Shown piece by piece: positions 1 through 8,534 of a stretch of DNA of 37,836 nucleotides (positions within the stretch are counted from its first letter, which is position 1; each line of letters begins with the position of its first letter). The stretch comes from Planctomycetota bacterium (GTDB lineage Bacteria > Planctomycetota > Phycisphaerae > Sedimentisphaerales > Anaerohalosphaeraceae). Position numbers and translations under genes: made by a program. Below the pieces are notes generated by a model, which saw only the letters and a program-made list of their open reading frames with translations, ran no database searches and was not told where the DNA came from. The stretch lies in the NCBI GenBank assembly GCA_016873215.1, contig VGXU01000022.1, positions 1-37,836 on the forward strand, given 5' to 3'.

Positions 1-197
1 CATTTGAGGCGGACACCTTCGTCATCTTCGGGGGCGATACATAGAATGATTTGCGACACTTCTTTTCGCGTGGAGAAGATTTCGACGCTGCGCAGAAACG
101 CCGCGCGTTTGCCAAGCTCCACAAACGGTTTTTTCCTGTCTCCGCCGAAGCGCAATCCCGCCCCGGCGGCACAAATAATTACAGCAACTTTTTTCAC
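1..197 (-). CDS. ispD: 2-C-methyl-D-erythritol 4-phosphate cytidylyltransferase, N-terminal part
   Basis: The gene runs off the left edge; 65 residues from a GTG start at 197 are visible. The N-terminus has the nucleotidyltransferase signature AAGAGLRFGGDRKKPF (residues 10-25), with the glycine-rich loop and the basic pair that bind CTP in IspD. A beta strand (VAVII) precedes it, and a second strand (QIILCI) follows at about residue 50. IspD couples CTP to MEP in the cytoplasmic non-mevalonate isoprenoid pathway. The nearby ATG at 202 meets a stop after one codon, so GTG is the likely start; an AAGGAG lies 7 bases upstream of it. It sits 18 bases after the response regulator gene and may be co-transcribed. 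Other CTP:sugar transferases share this fold, but the loop sequence fits IspD best. Confidence 0.82.
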   Translation of the reverse strand, partial: MKKVAVIICAAGAGLRFGGDRKKPFVELGKRAAFLRSVEIFSTRKEVSQIILCIAPEDDEGVRLK

Positions 198-215
198 TCC
201 ATTTCTCCTTATCGG

Positions 216-1601
216 TCACAGTCCCATTTGGGCGGCTTCTTCTTCGAGGCCGTAGCGTTTCATTTTTTTGTATAAGGTAGTACGATTGATCTTGAGTGCT
301 TTTGCGGTTTCCTGCCGGTTCCAGTGGTTGGCTTCCAGCGCGTTTCGCAGGACGGTCCGTTCGGGGCCTTCGAGGGATTTTTTGAGGCTGGCGGCGGGAT
401 AACTTTTGGCCTGCTGCTGGGAGCAATTCTGCACGACCGTCGGGGGGAGGTCGTCGATGTCAATATAAGCGTTTTTACTGAGCAGCACCGCACGTTCGAT
501 GACATTTTCCAGTTCGCGGACGTTGCCGGGCCAGATGTACCGCTGGAGACATTCCATCGCTTTTTCGGTGATGCCCAGCCGGGTCTTGTTATGCGTTCGG
601 CTGAAATAGCCCAGAAAATGATTGCACAACAGCGGGATGTCCACCGGCCGTTCCGCCAGCGGGGGGATGTTCACTGTGACGACGTTGACGCGATAATACA
701 AATCCTCGCGGAATCGTCCGGCTTTGACTTCGGCGGCAAGGTCGGTATTGGTTGCCAGAATCACCCGCGTATCGACGCTTTGCGTGCGGTTGCTGCCGAC
801 GGGTTCGAACTGGCGTTCCTGCAGAACGCGGAGCAGTTTGACCTGCATGGCGGGTGATGCGCTGGAAATTTCATCGAGAAAAATCGTTCCGCCGTCGGCG
901 GAGGAAAACTTGCCTTCTTTGTCGCGGATGGCGCCGGTGAAGGATCCTTTGGTATGGCCGAACAATTCGCTTTCGAGCAATGTTTCGGGAAGCGCTCCGC
1001 AACTGACTTCGACGAACGGTTTTTCGCGTCGGCCGGAGCGGTAGTGGATTGCGCGGGCCAGAAGACTTTTTCCCGTGCCGCTGGGGCCGGTCATTAAAAT
1101 GGTGGTCCGGCTGTCGGCCACAGCTTCAATGAGCTCGAAGATGCGTGACATTTTATAATCCTGGCTGATGACGTTTTCGAGTCGATAGCGATTCTGCAAC
1201 TGGTCGCGGAGCTGCTGATTTTCGTTCATCAGGCTTTGCTGTCGAACGGCGCGCTCGACGGTCAGCCGGAGGTCGTCATCGACAATCGGCTTGGTCAGGT
1301 AGTCGTAGGCTCCGTTTTTGATTGCTTCGACGGCGCTTTCGATAGTGCCGTAGCCGGTGATTAAGACGACCACTGTGCCGGGGTGGTTTTGCCTGGCAAA
1401 CGATAAAAGCTCGAAACCGTCTCCGTCGGGCAGGTTCACATCGGAGATAACCAGGGCAAAGCTTTGTTCCTGGAGTTTTTGTTTTGCCTGAGCCAGTGTT
1501 CGGCTTGGCGAGGCGAAATAGCCTTCAACCCGGAGAAATTCGCATAACGAATCAAGGATAATGCTGTCATCGTCAACGACCAGAATAGTGCCTTTGTGCA
1601 T
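216..1601 (-). CDS. NtrC-family sigma-54-dependent response regulator
   Basis: The 461-residue protein has the full three-domain layout. The receiver is at residues 1-120, with the acidic pocket D10-D12, the phospho-acceptor D54 (in DVNLPDG) and K104. The AAA+ sigma-54 interaction domain is at about 150-380: Walker A GPSGTGKS at 172-179, the sigma-54 contact loop GSFTGA at 219-224 (the usual form is GAFTGA) and Walker B GGTIFLDE. A Fis-type helix-turn-helix at the C-terminus contains NRQETAKALKINRTTLYKKM. It should activate RpoN promoters after phosphorylation. It starts 12 bases after the histidine kinase stop, with AAGGT upstream, so the two form a cognate pair. I saw no convincing sigma-54 promoter in the window, so its targets are unknown. 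Confidence 0.95.
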   Translation of the reverse strand: MHKGTILVVDDDSIILDSLCEFLRVEGYFASPSRTLAQAKQKLQEQSFALVISDVNLPDGDGFELLSFARQNHPGTVVVLITGYGTIESAVEAIKNGAYDYLTKPIVDDDLRLTVERAVRQQSLMNENQQLRDQLQNRYRLENVISQDYKMSRIFELIEAVADSRTTILMTGPSGTGKSLLARAIHYRSGRREKPFVEVSCGALPETLLESELFGHTKGSFTGAIRDKEGKFSSADGGTIFLDEISSASPAMQVKLLRVLQERQFEPVGSNRTQSVDTRVILATNTDLAAEVKAGRFREDLYYRVNVVTVNIPPLAERPVDIPLLCNHFLGYFSRTHNKTRLGITEKAMECLQRYIWPGNVRELENVIERAVLLSKNAYIDIDDLPPTVVQNCSQQQAKSYPAASLKKSLEGPERTVLRNALEANHWNRQETAKALKINRTTLYKKMKRYGLEEEAAQMGL

Positions 1602-1613
1602 AGCGATTTTACC

Positions 1614-2759
1614 TTATTTTGAATTTATCGTAATGCCTGCGGAAGCGGGAAGCCGGACAATAAACAGACTTCCGCCCTCGTCGGGGCATTGCACGGAGAT
1701 GGTTCCCTTGTGTTTTTCGAGGAGGTCTTTGCAGATGGCCAGTCCAAGTCCGACGCCTTTACTGCCGGTTTTTGTGGTAAAGAACGGCTGGAAAATCAGA
1801 CTCCTTGATTCAAGCGGGATTCCCGGCCCTGTATCCAGGAAAGAGATTTGCCAGTCAGTATCTATTCGTTCAATGGTGACGGTGAGTTTGCCCTGACCCT
1901 GCATGGCATCGCAGGCGTTTTTAATCAGGTTGCAAAAGACCTGGAACAGGCTGTCGTTACGCATCTGAATTGTCTGTCCTTCATATTTTCTCAGGATTTG
2001 TACCTCAATCCCGCTCAGAGCCGAGGTTGATGCCGCCAGTGCATCCTGAACGATTTTGTCCAGCGGCGCCGGCTCCATCGCCTGACTGGAACTGCGTGAA
2101 AATTCCAGCAGCTCGCTTAGAATATGCACCATTCGCATCAGGCCCGTCCGGCTTTGCCGCAGGTATTCCTGGGCCTTGTCGATGTCACCGTGTTCAAGAA
2201 TTCGCATGGCCAGATTCAGATATCGCAAGATGCCGTCCATCGGATTATTCAGCTCGTGGGCGACTTTACCGGCGACCTTGCCCATCGTGACGAGCCGTTC
2301 CGAGTGCGACAGTTCATTTTCTCTGCCGATTTTTTCGGTGATGTCTTCCAGGATAATCATACCGCAGGAAACCGCCCCTTCGGGGGTGCGAATCGGGATA
2401 CAGGTCAGATTAAGAAGTCGATTTTTTCCTTTGTTCACGGCTCGAACGGCTTCAAATCTTGAGATTTCTCCGTTTTCCATTGCTCTTTCGAGGAGCATTT
2501 TCCAGTCCGTCTTTGAATCGACGGCGCAGGCCAGACTCTGGTCGATTCGCGTATTCAGTTCAAGTAAAAGTCCGGCCAAGGCGGTGGAGTGCCGGATTTC
2601 GAGGTTGCGGTCAAAGATAATCAGGCCGACGCCAAGGGATTCGGAGATAGAATGAAATAAAAGATACAGGTCAATCGTTTCACTATCAGAGTCACGCGTC
2701 TGCGATTCTGTTGTTTTTTTTATCGCAGAGTCTTCTTTTGTGAGAGCTTTATCTACCAT
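1614..2759 (-). CDS. PAS-domain sensor histidine kinase (NtrB-like, soluble)
   Basis: A 381-residue kinase with no membrane segment, so probably a cytoplasmic sensor. A PAS-like domain covers about residues 30-145 (LGVGLIIFDRNLEIRHST onward). The HisKA box has KVAHELNNPMDG with phospho-acceptor H168. The ATPase domain shows the N box (NLIKNACDAM), G1 (DTGPGIP), F box (FQPFFTTK) and G2 (GVGLGLAI). The open frame reaches back to a TTG at 2777, but that codon lies next to the predicted -10 element, so the ATG at 2759 was chosen. No Shine-Dalgarno precedes it and the predicted transcription start is almost at the ATG. It partners the NtrC-like regulator downstream. The PAS ligand cannot be inferred. 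Confidence 0.93.
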   Translation of the reverse strand: MVDKALTKEDSAIKKTTESQTRDSDSETIDLYLLFHSISESLGVGLIIFDRNLEIRHSTALAGLLLELNTRIDQSLACAVDSKTDWKMLLERAMENGEISRFEAVRAVNKGKNRLLNLTCIPIRTPEGAVSCGMIILEDITEKIGRENELSHSERLVTMGKVAGKVAHELNNPMDGILRYLNLAMRILEHGDIDKAQEYLRQSRTGLMRMVHILSELLEFSRSSSQAMEPAPLDKIVQDALAASTSALSGIEVQILRKYEGQTIQMRNDSLFQVFCNLIKNACDAMQGQGKLTVTIERIDTDWQISFLDTGPGIPLESRSLIFQPFFTTKTGSKGVGLGLAICKDLLEKHKGTISVQCPDEGGSLFIVRLPASAGITINSK

Positions 2760-2766
2760 AATAGAA

Positions 2767-2796
2767 AATATAACCAATTTTAGCGTAAAAAGTCAA
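2767..2796 (-). promoter_or_regulatory. sigma-70 promoter of the histidine kinase operon
   Basis: On the minus strand TTGACT (2796-2791), an 18-base spacer, then TATATT (2772-2767). Each hexamer is 5/6 to consensus. A start about 7 bases beyond the -10 element would fall at about 2760, beside the ATG at 2759, which implies a leaderless or nearly leaderless message. Confidence 0.6.
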
Positions 2797-3157
2797 CATT
2801 GATGATGAAAAAAAACAACGATTTGTCAATCGGAACAAAATCTACAGTTTCGGATTTCATATAAGTCCTGTAAAAATATAGTAATATAGTTATTTTTATG
2901 GGTGATTTTGTGTATGATTATGAGAGAAATCGTCGATAATAAAGATAATAACATGTTTATGGCCGTCATCGTATTTAGTAAAATGGCGGCGGGAGATTTT
3001 TAAGCGGCGATTTATTTATTTTATAAGTTAATATATATCAAGTAGTTATATATGTCTCCGGAAATCGATTATTTTCTGTATGCGATGGAATAAGTTTTGC
3101 TCCCATATTTCCGGTGTAGAATATCAAGTATAGCTTCGTTGCATGGAGGCAACCATT
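2797..3157. other. AT-rich divergent intergenic region
   Basis: About 360 bases between the minus-strand kinase operon and the plus-strand PilZ gene, markedly richer in A and T than the flanking genes, especially 2860-3060. It must hold the PilZ promoter, but no -35/-10 pair stands out. The only clear element on the plus strand is the GGAGG at 3145-3149, 8 bases before the PilZ ATG. No reading frame or structured RNA was recognised. Confidence 0.5.
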
Positions 3158-3508
3158 ATGGAATCAGAATCAGACAGAAGAAGGCACAAAAGGCTGCCGG
3201 TGAAATTTTCGGTGCTTTGCCAGAAAGTGGGGCTTAGCGATGGCCGATTTTACTCCGGCAATACTGTCAATGTCAGTCCGGGCGGAATGCTCGTTGAGGT
3301 TGCCAGTCCGCAGCTCAAAGACGGCGAACTGGTGAGTGTGGAGGTGACGGTTCCGCCGACGGAGGGTCTGCTGGAGTACGGAGGCAGTTTTTCCGGCTAT
3401 GCCCGTGTGTTGCGCATTCATCAATCCGAAGCGGCGCTGCAGTCCGCCGGTTCCTCCGCCAATGCCATTGCCGTGGAATTTTGCGAGTCCCCCCATCTGC
3501 GCGTATAA
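3158..3508 (+). CDS. PilZ domain protein (probable c-di-GMP receptor)
   Basis: A 116-residue single-domain protein. It has the two PilZ signatures: the arginine-rich RRRHKR at about residues 7-12 and, some 25 residues later, NVSPGG, a form of the (D/N)xSxxG motif. Both contact cyclic di-GMP in known PilZ domains, so ligand binding is likely. There is no membrane segment or output domain. An upstream in-frame ATG at 3143 exists, but GGAGG at 3145-3149 lies 8 bases before the ATG at 3158, which decides the start. The downstream lipoprotein gene has its own promoter, so the two are probably not strictly co-transcribed. Confidence 0.85.
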   Translation: MESESDRRRHKRLPVKFSVLCQKVGLSDGRFYSGNTVNVSPGGMLVEVASPQLKDGELVSVEVTVPPTEGLLEYGGSFSGYARVLRIHQSEAALQSAGSSANAIAVEFCESPHLRV

Positions 3509-3541
3509 ATTGTCGAGGGGTTTCAATCCGCTATTGCCGCG

Positions 3542-3569
3542 TTGACATATTTCTCGCGGCGGCTACAAT
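3542..3569 (+). promoter_or_regulatory. strong sigma-70 promoter ahead of the lipoprotein gene
   Basis: A perfect TTGACA (3542-3547), a 16-base spacer and TACAAT (3564-3569, 5/6). Transcription should start near 3576, one or two bases before the ATG at 3578, so the message would be leaderless. Confidence 0.65.
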
Positions 3570-3577
3570 GTTTTTCC

Positions 3578-4366
3578 ATGCGAAAAATTATATTATGGCT
3601 GTGTCTGAGTTTGTCTTTTTGCGTCGGCTGCGGAAAGCGGTCTGCGCGAAGTACAATTGTGCCGCCGCCGCAGAAGAGATTAACCGTGCAGGACCTCAAG
3701 CCGAGCAATTCTTATCAATTCCAGACGCGGATTATTTTTGAGATTGTCACGTTTGAGGTGCCCGCCGGGAGGGTCAAGGATATCGCCCCGGCGTTGGCAT
3801 CTTTTGGACAGGCGGAGGTGAGGTTCCGGGACAAGACGTATTTTTCAACAAACGGCCTGAGTCTTTTTCGCGGCAGCAGCGAAGCGGGGGACAAACTGAC
3901 ATCGCAACTGCGGTTTCTGGAGGCCCAGCGTACGATGCGGAGCGATTTGATGACAATAGACAAGGCCGACGAATTGTTTTCAACGGCCGCATTTTCCGTT
4001 GAGCGACATATCTTTTCCACGAATTACGAGGATCATACGGTCGGCAAGATGTTTTTGCCGGGGCAAATCGGGTGGCTGATTACACCGACACTGACCATAC
4101 GCAGGGATGTTATCGGAGCAGCCATGATGCCGGTATATATGTCTCTGGGAGGGAGTAATATCCGGCTGGCGGCGGGACAGAAGGAATATGACACAATTTT
4201 TGAGCGGGGGCGGGTTGAACTGCTGATGCGGGAGGGGGATTTTGTGGTTTTGGCGCCGACGCGTCTGACGACACAGACGACGCTCGACAAGATGCTGTTT
4301 GGGGCGGACGGCAAAAAGGACACCATGCGATTGTATGTCATTATTTTTTTCGGGACGCAGCAGTAA
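3578..4366 (+). CDS. predicted lipoprotein of unknown function
   Basis: A 262-residue protein. A basic start (MRK), a hydrophobic core (IILWLCLSLSF) and a Cys in CVGC at residue 18 suggest a lipoprotein signal; the Cys at -3 makes the lipobox imperfect. A proline-rich linker (STIVPPPQKR) follows. The mature part is soluble, with alternating strands and a hydrophobic C-terminus (RLYVIIFFGTQQ). I do not recognise the domain; some features (IFEIVTFEVP early, TLTIRRDV in the middle) recall secretin-associated or assembly proteins, but this is weak. The ATG at 3578 fits the signal peptide; the longer frame begins with a TTG that is part of the -35 element. The stop overlaps the next start as TAATG, indicating translational coupling with the DUF362 gene. 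Confidence 0.75.
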   Translation: MRKIILWLCLSLSFCVGCGKRSARSTIVPPPQKRLTVQDLKPSNSYQFQTRIIFEIVTFEVPAGRVKDIAPALASFGQAEVRFRDKTYFSTNGLSLFRGSSEAGDKLTSQLRFLEAQRTMRSDLMTIDKADELFSTAAFSVERHIFSTNYEDHTVGKMFLPGQIGWLITPTLTIRRDVIGAAMMPVYMSLGGSNIRLAAGQKEYDTIFERGRVELLMREGDFVVLAPTRLTTQTTLDKMLFGADGKKDTMRLYVIIFFGTQQ

Positions 4367-5361
4367 TGACCTCGGCCGGTGCGGGAAAGTCGGTGGTGGC
4401 GGTGTGCCGGTGTCCGGATTATGAGCCGGGGCGGGTTCGGTGCCAGGTCGAACGGTGTCTGGAACTGCTGGGCGGGGCGGAAAAATTCATTGGGCCCGGC
4501 CAAAAAATCCTAATCAAGCCAAATCTTATCGTGCCTGCGCCGACGGAGCAGCCCGCTCAGACGCATCGAGAGGTTATTATTGCGATGGCGCAGGCGGTCA
4601 AAGACCGTGGTGCGAAACCGATGGTTGGGGATTCGCCGGCGTGGGGGAATATTCGGGGATGTCTTGCGGCGATGGGGGCGATTGAGCCGCTGGAAAAAAT
4701 GGGGGTCGAAATTGTGCAGTTGAACCGGCCGGTCGTGTGCAATATTGACGGCGCGAGGGTTCGCCTGAGTCGGTACGCGCTGGAAGCCGATGCGATTATC
4801 AACCTGCCCAAATTCAAGGCTCATCAGCAGCTTGTAGCGACGTTTGCGGTGAAAAATATGTTTGGCTGCGTGGTGGGCAAGGAGAAGCCGTATTGGCATT
4901 TCGCCCGCGGCAAAAGCGAACGGCGATTTTGCCGGCTGCTGATTGAGATTTATAAAAAGCTGTCGCCGTCGCTGAATTTGATTGACGGGATTGTGGCGAT
5001 GCAGGGGCAGGGGCCGATACGCGGGCAGCCGTATCCGTTGGGGTTTTTGATTGCGGGGACGGAGCCGATAGCGTGCGAGGTGGTATGCGGCAGGCTGATT
5101 GGGATAGAGGCGGGGGAATTGCCGATGGTGCGGACGGCCGAAAAGATGGGGTTTGGGCAAAGTCGGTGGGATGAAATTGAGATTAGGGGTGATGATTTTG
5201 GGCCGGTTGTTCGGAAGGATTTTCAGCGGGCGCAGTTGACGCCGCTGCGATTTTCTCTGCCGCGGATTTTCAAGAGCATCGCCAAACAAATGCTGCTGCT
5301 GGCCGGGAATGCGGTGAAGAAGGTGTCGGTAAATAGGTTGACAAGAAGATATGTTTGGTAG
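4366..5361 (+). CDS. DUF362 domain-containing protein
   Basis: A 331-residue protein matching the DUF362 family: GQKILIKPNL near the N-terminus, an alternating strand-helix region with GAKPMVGDSP, then ADAIINLPKFKAHQQLVATF, NMFGCVVG, LIDGIVAMQGQGP and PLGFLIAGTEP. Family members often carry a C-terminal ferredoxin domain; none is visible here, as no clustered cysteines occur after residue 240. The biochemical role of DUF362 is not established. The start overlaps the lipoprotein stop by one base, so the two gene products are probably made together. There is no signal peptide. Confidence 0.85.
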   Translation: MTSAGAGKSVVAVCRCPDYEPGRVRCQVERCLELLGGAEKFIGPGQKILIKPNLIVPAPTEQPAQTHREVIIAMAQAVKDRGAKPMVGDSPAWGNIRGCLAAMGAIEPLEKMGVEIVQLNRPVVCNIDGARVRLSRYALEADAIINLPKFKAHQQLVATFAVKNMFGCVVGKEKPYWHFARGKSERRFCRLLIEIYKKLSPSLNLIDGIVAMQGQGPIRGQPYPLGFLIAGTEPIACEVVCGRLIGIEAGELPMVRTAEKMGFGQSRWDEIEIRGDDFGPVVRKDFQRAQLTPLRFSLPRIFKSIAKQMLLLAGNAVKKVSVNRLTRRYVW

Positions 5362-5421
5362 AAAATAGACACTGATTAACATGGGCTGACGCTGATTTTA
5401 AAATCTGAGGGAAAAAGTTAA
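5362..5421 (+). other. short spacer with phrase-like repeat
   Basis: The text cactgattaacatgggctg followed by acgctgatttt reads as two degenerate copies of a cactgatt unit. It resembles the repetitive text in the longer spacer after the restriction gene. GAGGG at 5408-5412 may serve as a distant ribosome site. Confidence 0.35.
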
Positions 5422-8253
5422 ATGTCCAATACGCCCCAACTAATTTTGCAGCTTGTCGAGACATTCGACAGGAATATCGACAATTTCAAAAAACAAAACT
5501 ACAACGAAGCACAAGTCCGGCAGCAATTCATCAACCCATTCTTCGAAGCGCTCGGCTGGGATATGCAAAACAAGGCGGGAATCGCTTTGGCGTACAGTGA
5601 TGTGATTCACGAAGACGCGATCAAAGTCGGCGGGTCAACAAAAGCACCCGATTACTGCTTTCGCGTCGGGGGAACGAAAAAGTTTTTCGTTGAGGCAAAA
5701 AAACCGTCTGTTGACATAAAATCAGACGTCAGCCCCGCCTATCAGCTCCGCAGATACGCATGGTCGGCAAAGCTGCCGCTGTCGATATTGACAGACTTTG
5801 AAGAATTTGCGGTGTATGACTGCCAGGTCAGGCCGAATGTCAGCGACAAGCCCTCAACGGCAAGGATTTTCTTTTGTACGTATAAAGAGTATGCCGACAA
5901 GTGGGAGCAAATCGCGAATATATTCGGCAAAGATGCGGTGCTTAAAGGATTGTTCGATACCTACGCATCTGAAAAGACAACAAAAAGAGGCACAACCACG
6001 GTCGATAAAGAGTTTCTGGCCGAGATCGAAGGATGGCGAAACGAACTGGCAAAAAATATTGCGATTCGCAACGGCAGACTGTCCGTTTATGACCTTAATT
6101 TCGCGGTGCAAAAAACCATCGACCGGATTTTATTTTTGAGGATATGCGAAGACAGAGGCATAGAGCGAAGCGACCAACTCCTCGGGCTGATTAACGGCTC
6201 AAGAGTATATCCGCGGCTTTTTGAACTCTTTGAGAAATCCGATGAACGATATAATTCTGGCATTTTCCATTTTCATAAGGAAAAAGATCGGCCGGAATCG
6301 CCGGACGAACTGTCGGCAAATCTGAAAGTCGATGATGATGTCCTCAAGAAAATCATCAAAGATTTGTACTATCCGTGCCCTTATGAATTTTCCATTATGC
6401 CGGCCGAAATCCTCGGCAATGTCTATGAGCAGTTTTTGGGCAAGGTCATCCGCCTGACCGCGTCGCATCAGGCAAAGGTCGAGGAAAAGCCAGAGGTTAA
6501 AAAGGCGGGCGGGGTTTATTATACGCCCTCGTATATTGTCGATTACATTGTGAAAAATACGGTCGGCAAACTTTGCGAAGGCAAAACACCTAGACAAATC
6601 GAAAAATTAAAGATTTTAGACCCGGCCTGCGGTTCCGGTTCGTTTTTAATCGGGGCGTATCAGTATCTTTTGGATTTTCACCGTGATTATTACGCCAAAG
6701 AACCCGCCAAACATAAAAAGGCGATATATCAGGGTAAGGGCAAACAGTGGTTTTTGACAATTGAGGAAAAGAAAAGGATTCTCTTAAATAATATCTACGG
6801 CGTCGATATTGATTCGCAGGCGGTGGAGGTAACGAAACTTTCCCTTTTGTTAAAGGTGCTTGAAAATGAGACGCAGGAGAGCTTGAGACTGTTTCACGAG
6901 CGGGCTTTGCCGGACTTGGGCAATAATATCAAGTGCGGCAATTCACTGATTGGGCCGGATTTTTATCAAAATCAGCAGCTAACCCTTTTTGACGATGAAC
7001 AGCAAAGAAAAATAAACGCCTTCGACTGGCAAAAAGAATTTGCGGAAATTTTTGCAGGCAAAACCGGCGGCTTCGATTGTGTTATCGGCAATCCGCCGTG
7101 GATATCTTTAACTGGAAAATTTGGCACGGACACTTCCAGCAAGAGTGAAATTAACTACCTCATACGAAAATATTCAGGAAATACATATATGCCTAATATG
7201 TATGAGTACTTTGTTGCTCATGGTTTGAATATTGTGGCATATAAAGGTTTGTTTTCATTCATCGTTCCGGATCGACTAGGATTCAATGCGCAATTTGTCT
7301 CTTTGCGGCAAAGAATGCTTACAGAATCACAAATTTATTCTATTGTTAATCGAGTCCCATTTCCAGGTATAACTGCAGATACAATGATTTTTGTTTTAGA
7401 AAAGACAAATAATCCTGTTAAACACCGACAGGTAAGAATTGGAGAATATGGTCTTGAACAAATGATGACACCTCAATCGTATTTTGAACAATCCGAGGAT
7501 TTTTCTTTTAAATACTATGATAATTCCGAGGCAATGCATCTTATCGAAAAAATAGAAAAAAATAACAAAATAAGTCGACTGTTTGAGATTTGTGAGTCAA
7601 CTTCTGGATTTGGAGGTAAATCCAAAGAAATTACATCCTCAAAAATTTCAAAAAATCAAGTAGAGATCATAAAGGGGAGCTCTATATTAAGATATGTAAC
7701 AAGAGAGTCTCTTTGGTTTGATTTTAAGAAGGAAAATATTACGGGACGAACTACAGATAGAAATAAGCTTGGAGCTGTGCCAAAGCTCTTATTACGTAAA
7801 ACAGGAGATTCATTTATTGCAACATATGATACAACGGGCATCTACCCCGAACAATCATTGTACTTTCTTTATGACAATCATACAAATATAAGCTTCAAAT
7901 ACTTGCTGGGGCTTATAAATTCAAATCTCTTCTCTTTTTATTATCGAAATCGGTTAATTACTAACAGGAGAAGCATTGCTCAGATTAAAAAAATGCATTT
8001 AGATACTCTTCCCATTCGTACAATTGATTTTTCCAACAAAACTGACAAATCCCTTCACGACAAGATGGTATCTTTAGTCGAGCAGATGTTGGAGTTGAAT
8101 AAGAAGCTTTCGGGGATAAAGAATCCTGATGAAAAAACGCGGCTGCAGCGACAGATTGACGCCACCGACACCCAAATCGATAAACTTGTTTATGACCTCT
8201 ACGGCCTGACCCCCGAAGAAATAAAAATCGTCGAGGGAAGCTATGTAAAATAA
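5422..8253 (+). CDS. type IIG-like restriction-modification enzyme (nuclease-methyltransferase fusion)
   Basis: A 943-residue fusion. Residues 20-110 form a PD-(D/E)XK nuclease: P76-D77 and, after a hairpin, E91-A92-K93 in FFVEAKKP. A helical linker spans about 130-330. The N6-adenine methyltransferase core has motif I DPACGSG at 400-406 and motif IV NPPW at 557-560, typical of the gamma class (Eco57I/TaqI-like). The C-terminal third is the target-recognition region, ending in a coiled-coil stretch (LVEQMLELNKKLSG). It should methylate and cleave in one polypeptide. No separate specificity, methylase or helicase gene is nearby. Roughly 7125-8090 is far richer in A+T than the rest of the gene, suggesting a swapped recognition domain. 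No frameshift is visible. Confidence 0.9.
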   Translation: MSNTPQLILQLVETFDRNIDNFKKQNYNEAQVRQQFINPFFEALGWDMQNKAGIALAYSDVIHEDAIKVGGSTKAPDYCFRVGGTKKFFVEAKKPSVDIKSDVSPAYQLRRYAWSAKLPLSILTDFEEFAVYDCQVRPNVSDKPSTARIFFCTYKEYADKWEQIANIFGKDAVLKGLFDTYASEKTTKRGTTTVDKEFLAEIEGWRNELAKNIAIRNGRLSVYDLNFAVQKTIDRILFLRICEDRGIERSDQLLGLINGSRVYPRLFELFEKSDERYNSGIFHFHKEKDRPESPDELSANLKVDDDVLKKIIKDLYYPCPYEFSIMPAEILGNVYEQFLGKVIRLTASHQAKVEEKPEVKKAGGVYYTPSYIVDYIVKNTVGKLCEGKTPRQIEKLKILDPACGSGSFLIGAYQYLLDFHRDYYAKEPAKHKKAIYQGKGKQWFLTIEEKKRILLNNIYGVDIDSQAVEVTKLSLLLKVLENETQESLRLFHERALPDLGNNIKCGNSLIGPDFYQNQQLTLFDDEQQRKINAFDWQKEFAEIFAGKTGGFDCVIGNPPWISLTGKFGTDTSSKSEINYLIRKYSGNTYMPNMYEYFVAHGLNIVAYKGLFSFIVPDRLGFNAQFVSLRQRMLTESQIYSIVNRVPFPGITADTMIFVLEKTNNPVKHRQVRIGEYGLEQMMTPQSYFEQSEDFSFKYYDNSEAMHLIEKIEKNNKISRLFEICESTSGFGGKSKEITSSKISKNQVEIIKGSSILRYVTRESLWFDFKKENITGRTTDRNKLGAVPKLLLRKTGDSFIATYDTTGIYPEQSLYFLYDNHTNISFKYLLGLINSNLFSFYYRNRLITNRRSIAQIKKMHLDTLPIRTIDFSNKTDKSLHDKMVSLVEQMLELNKKLSGIKNPDEKTRLQRQIDATDTQIDKLVYDLYGLTPEEIKIVEGSYVK

Positions 8254-8500
8254 AAGGTCAGACACTTATCCCGTAAACCTTCATAAAACCATTGCTTATA
8301 TTTTTGAATCTTTCCTCCAACACTTTGCCCTGCGTCTTGTCCTGCGTAGCTTCAGCGAAGCGGGAAGCCGATTTCTTCGTAGCTCAAGAGTGAAATAAAA
8401 TGGCGAAGTAGGGTTAACGCCCACTTGCCGCGTCGAAGTTTTCGTGCGTTTCGTGGTTTATATCTTTGATTTCTCAATTCTAAATTCTGCATTCCTAATT

Positions 8501-8534
8501 CGCAACACGTTTTATCCATATAAAACGTGTTGCG
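8501..8534. repeat. perfect 15-bp inverted repeat (hairpin)
   Basis: The arms cgcaacacgttttat (8501-8515) and ataaaacgtgttgcg (8520-8534) are exact reverse complements around the loop ccat. No T-run follows on either side, so an intrinsic terminator is less likely than a REP-like or mobile palindrome. Confidence 0.8.

Noticed and set aside
4510-5382. 290-residue minus-strand frame
   Set aside because: It lies opposite the DUF362 gene, has a biased Arg/His/Pro-rich translation and no recognisable domain: a shadow frame.
7118-7135. TGGCACG resembling a sigma-54 -24 element
   Set aside because: It is inside the restriction-modification gene and lacks the matching TTGC at -12.
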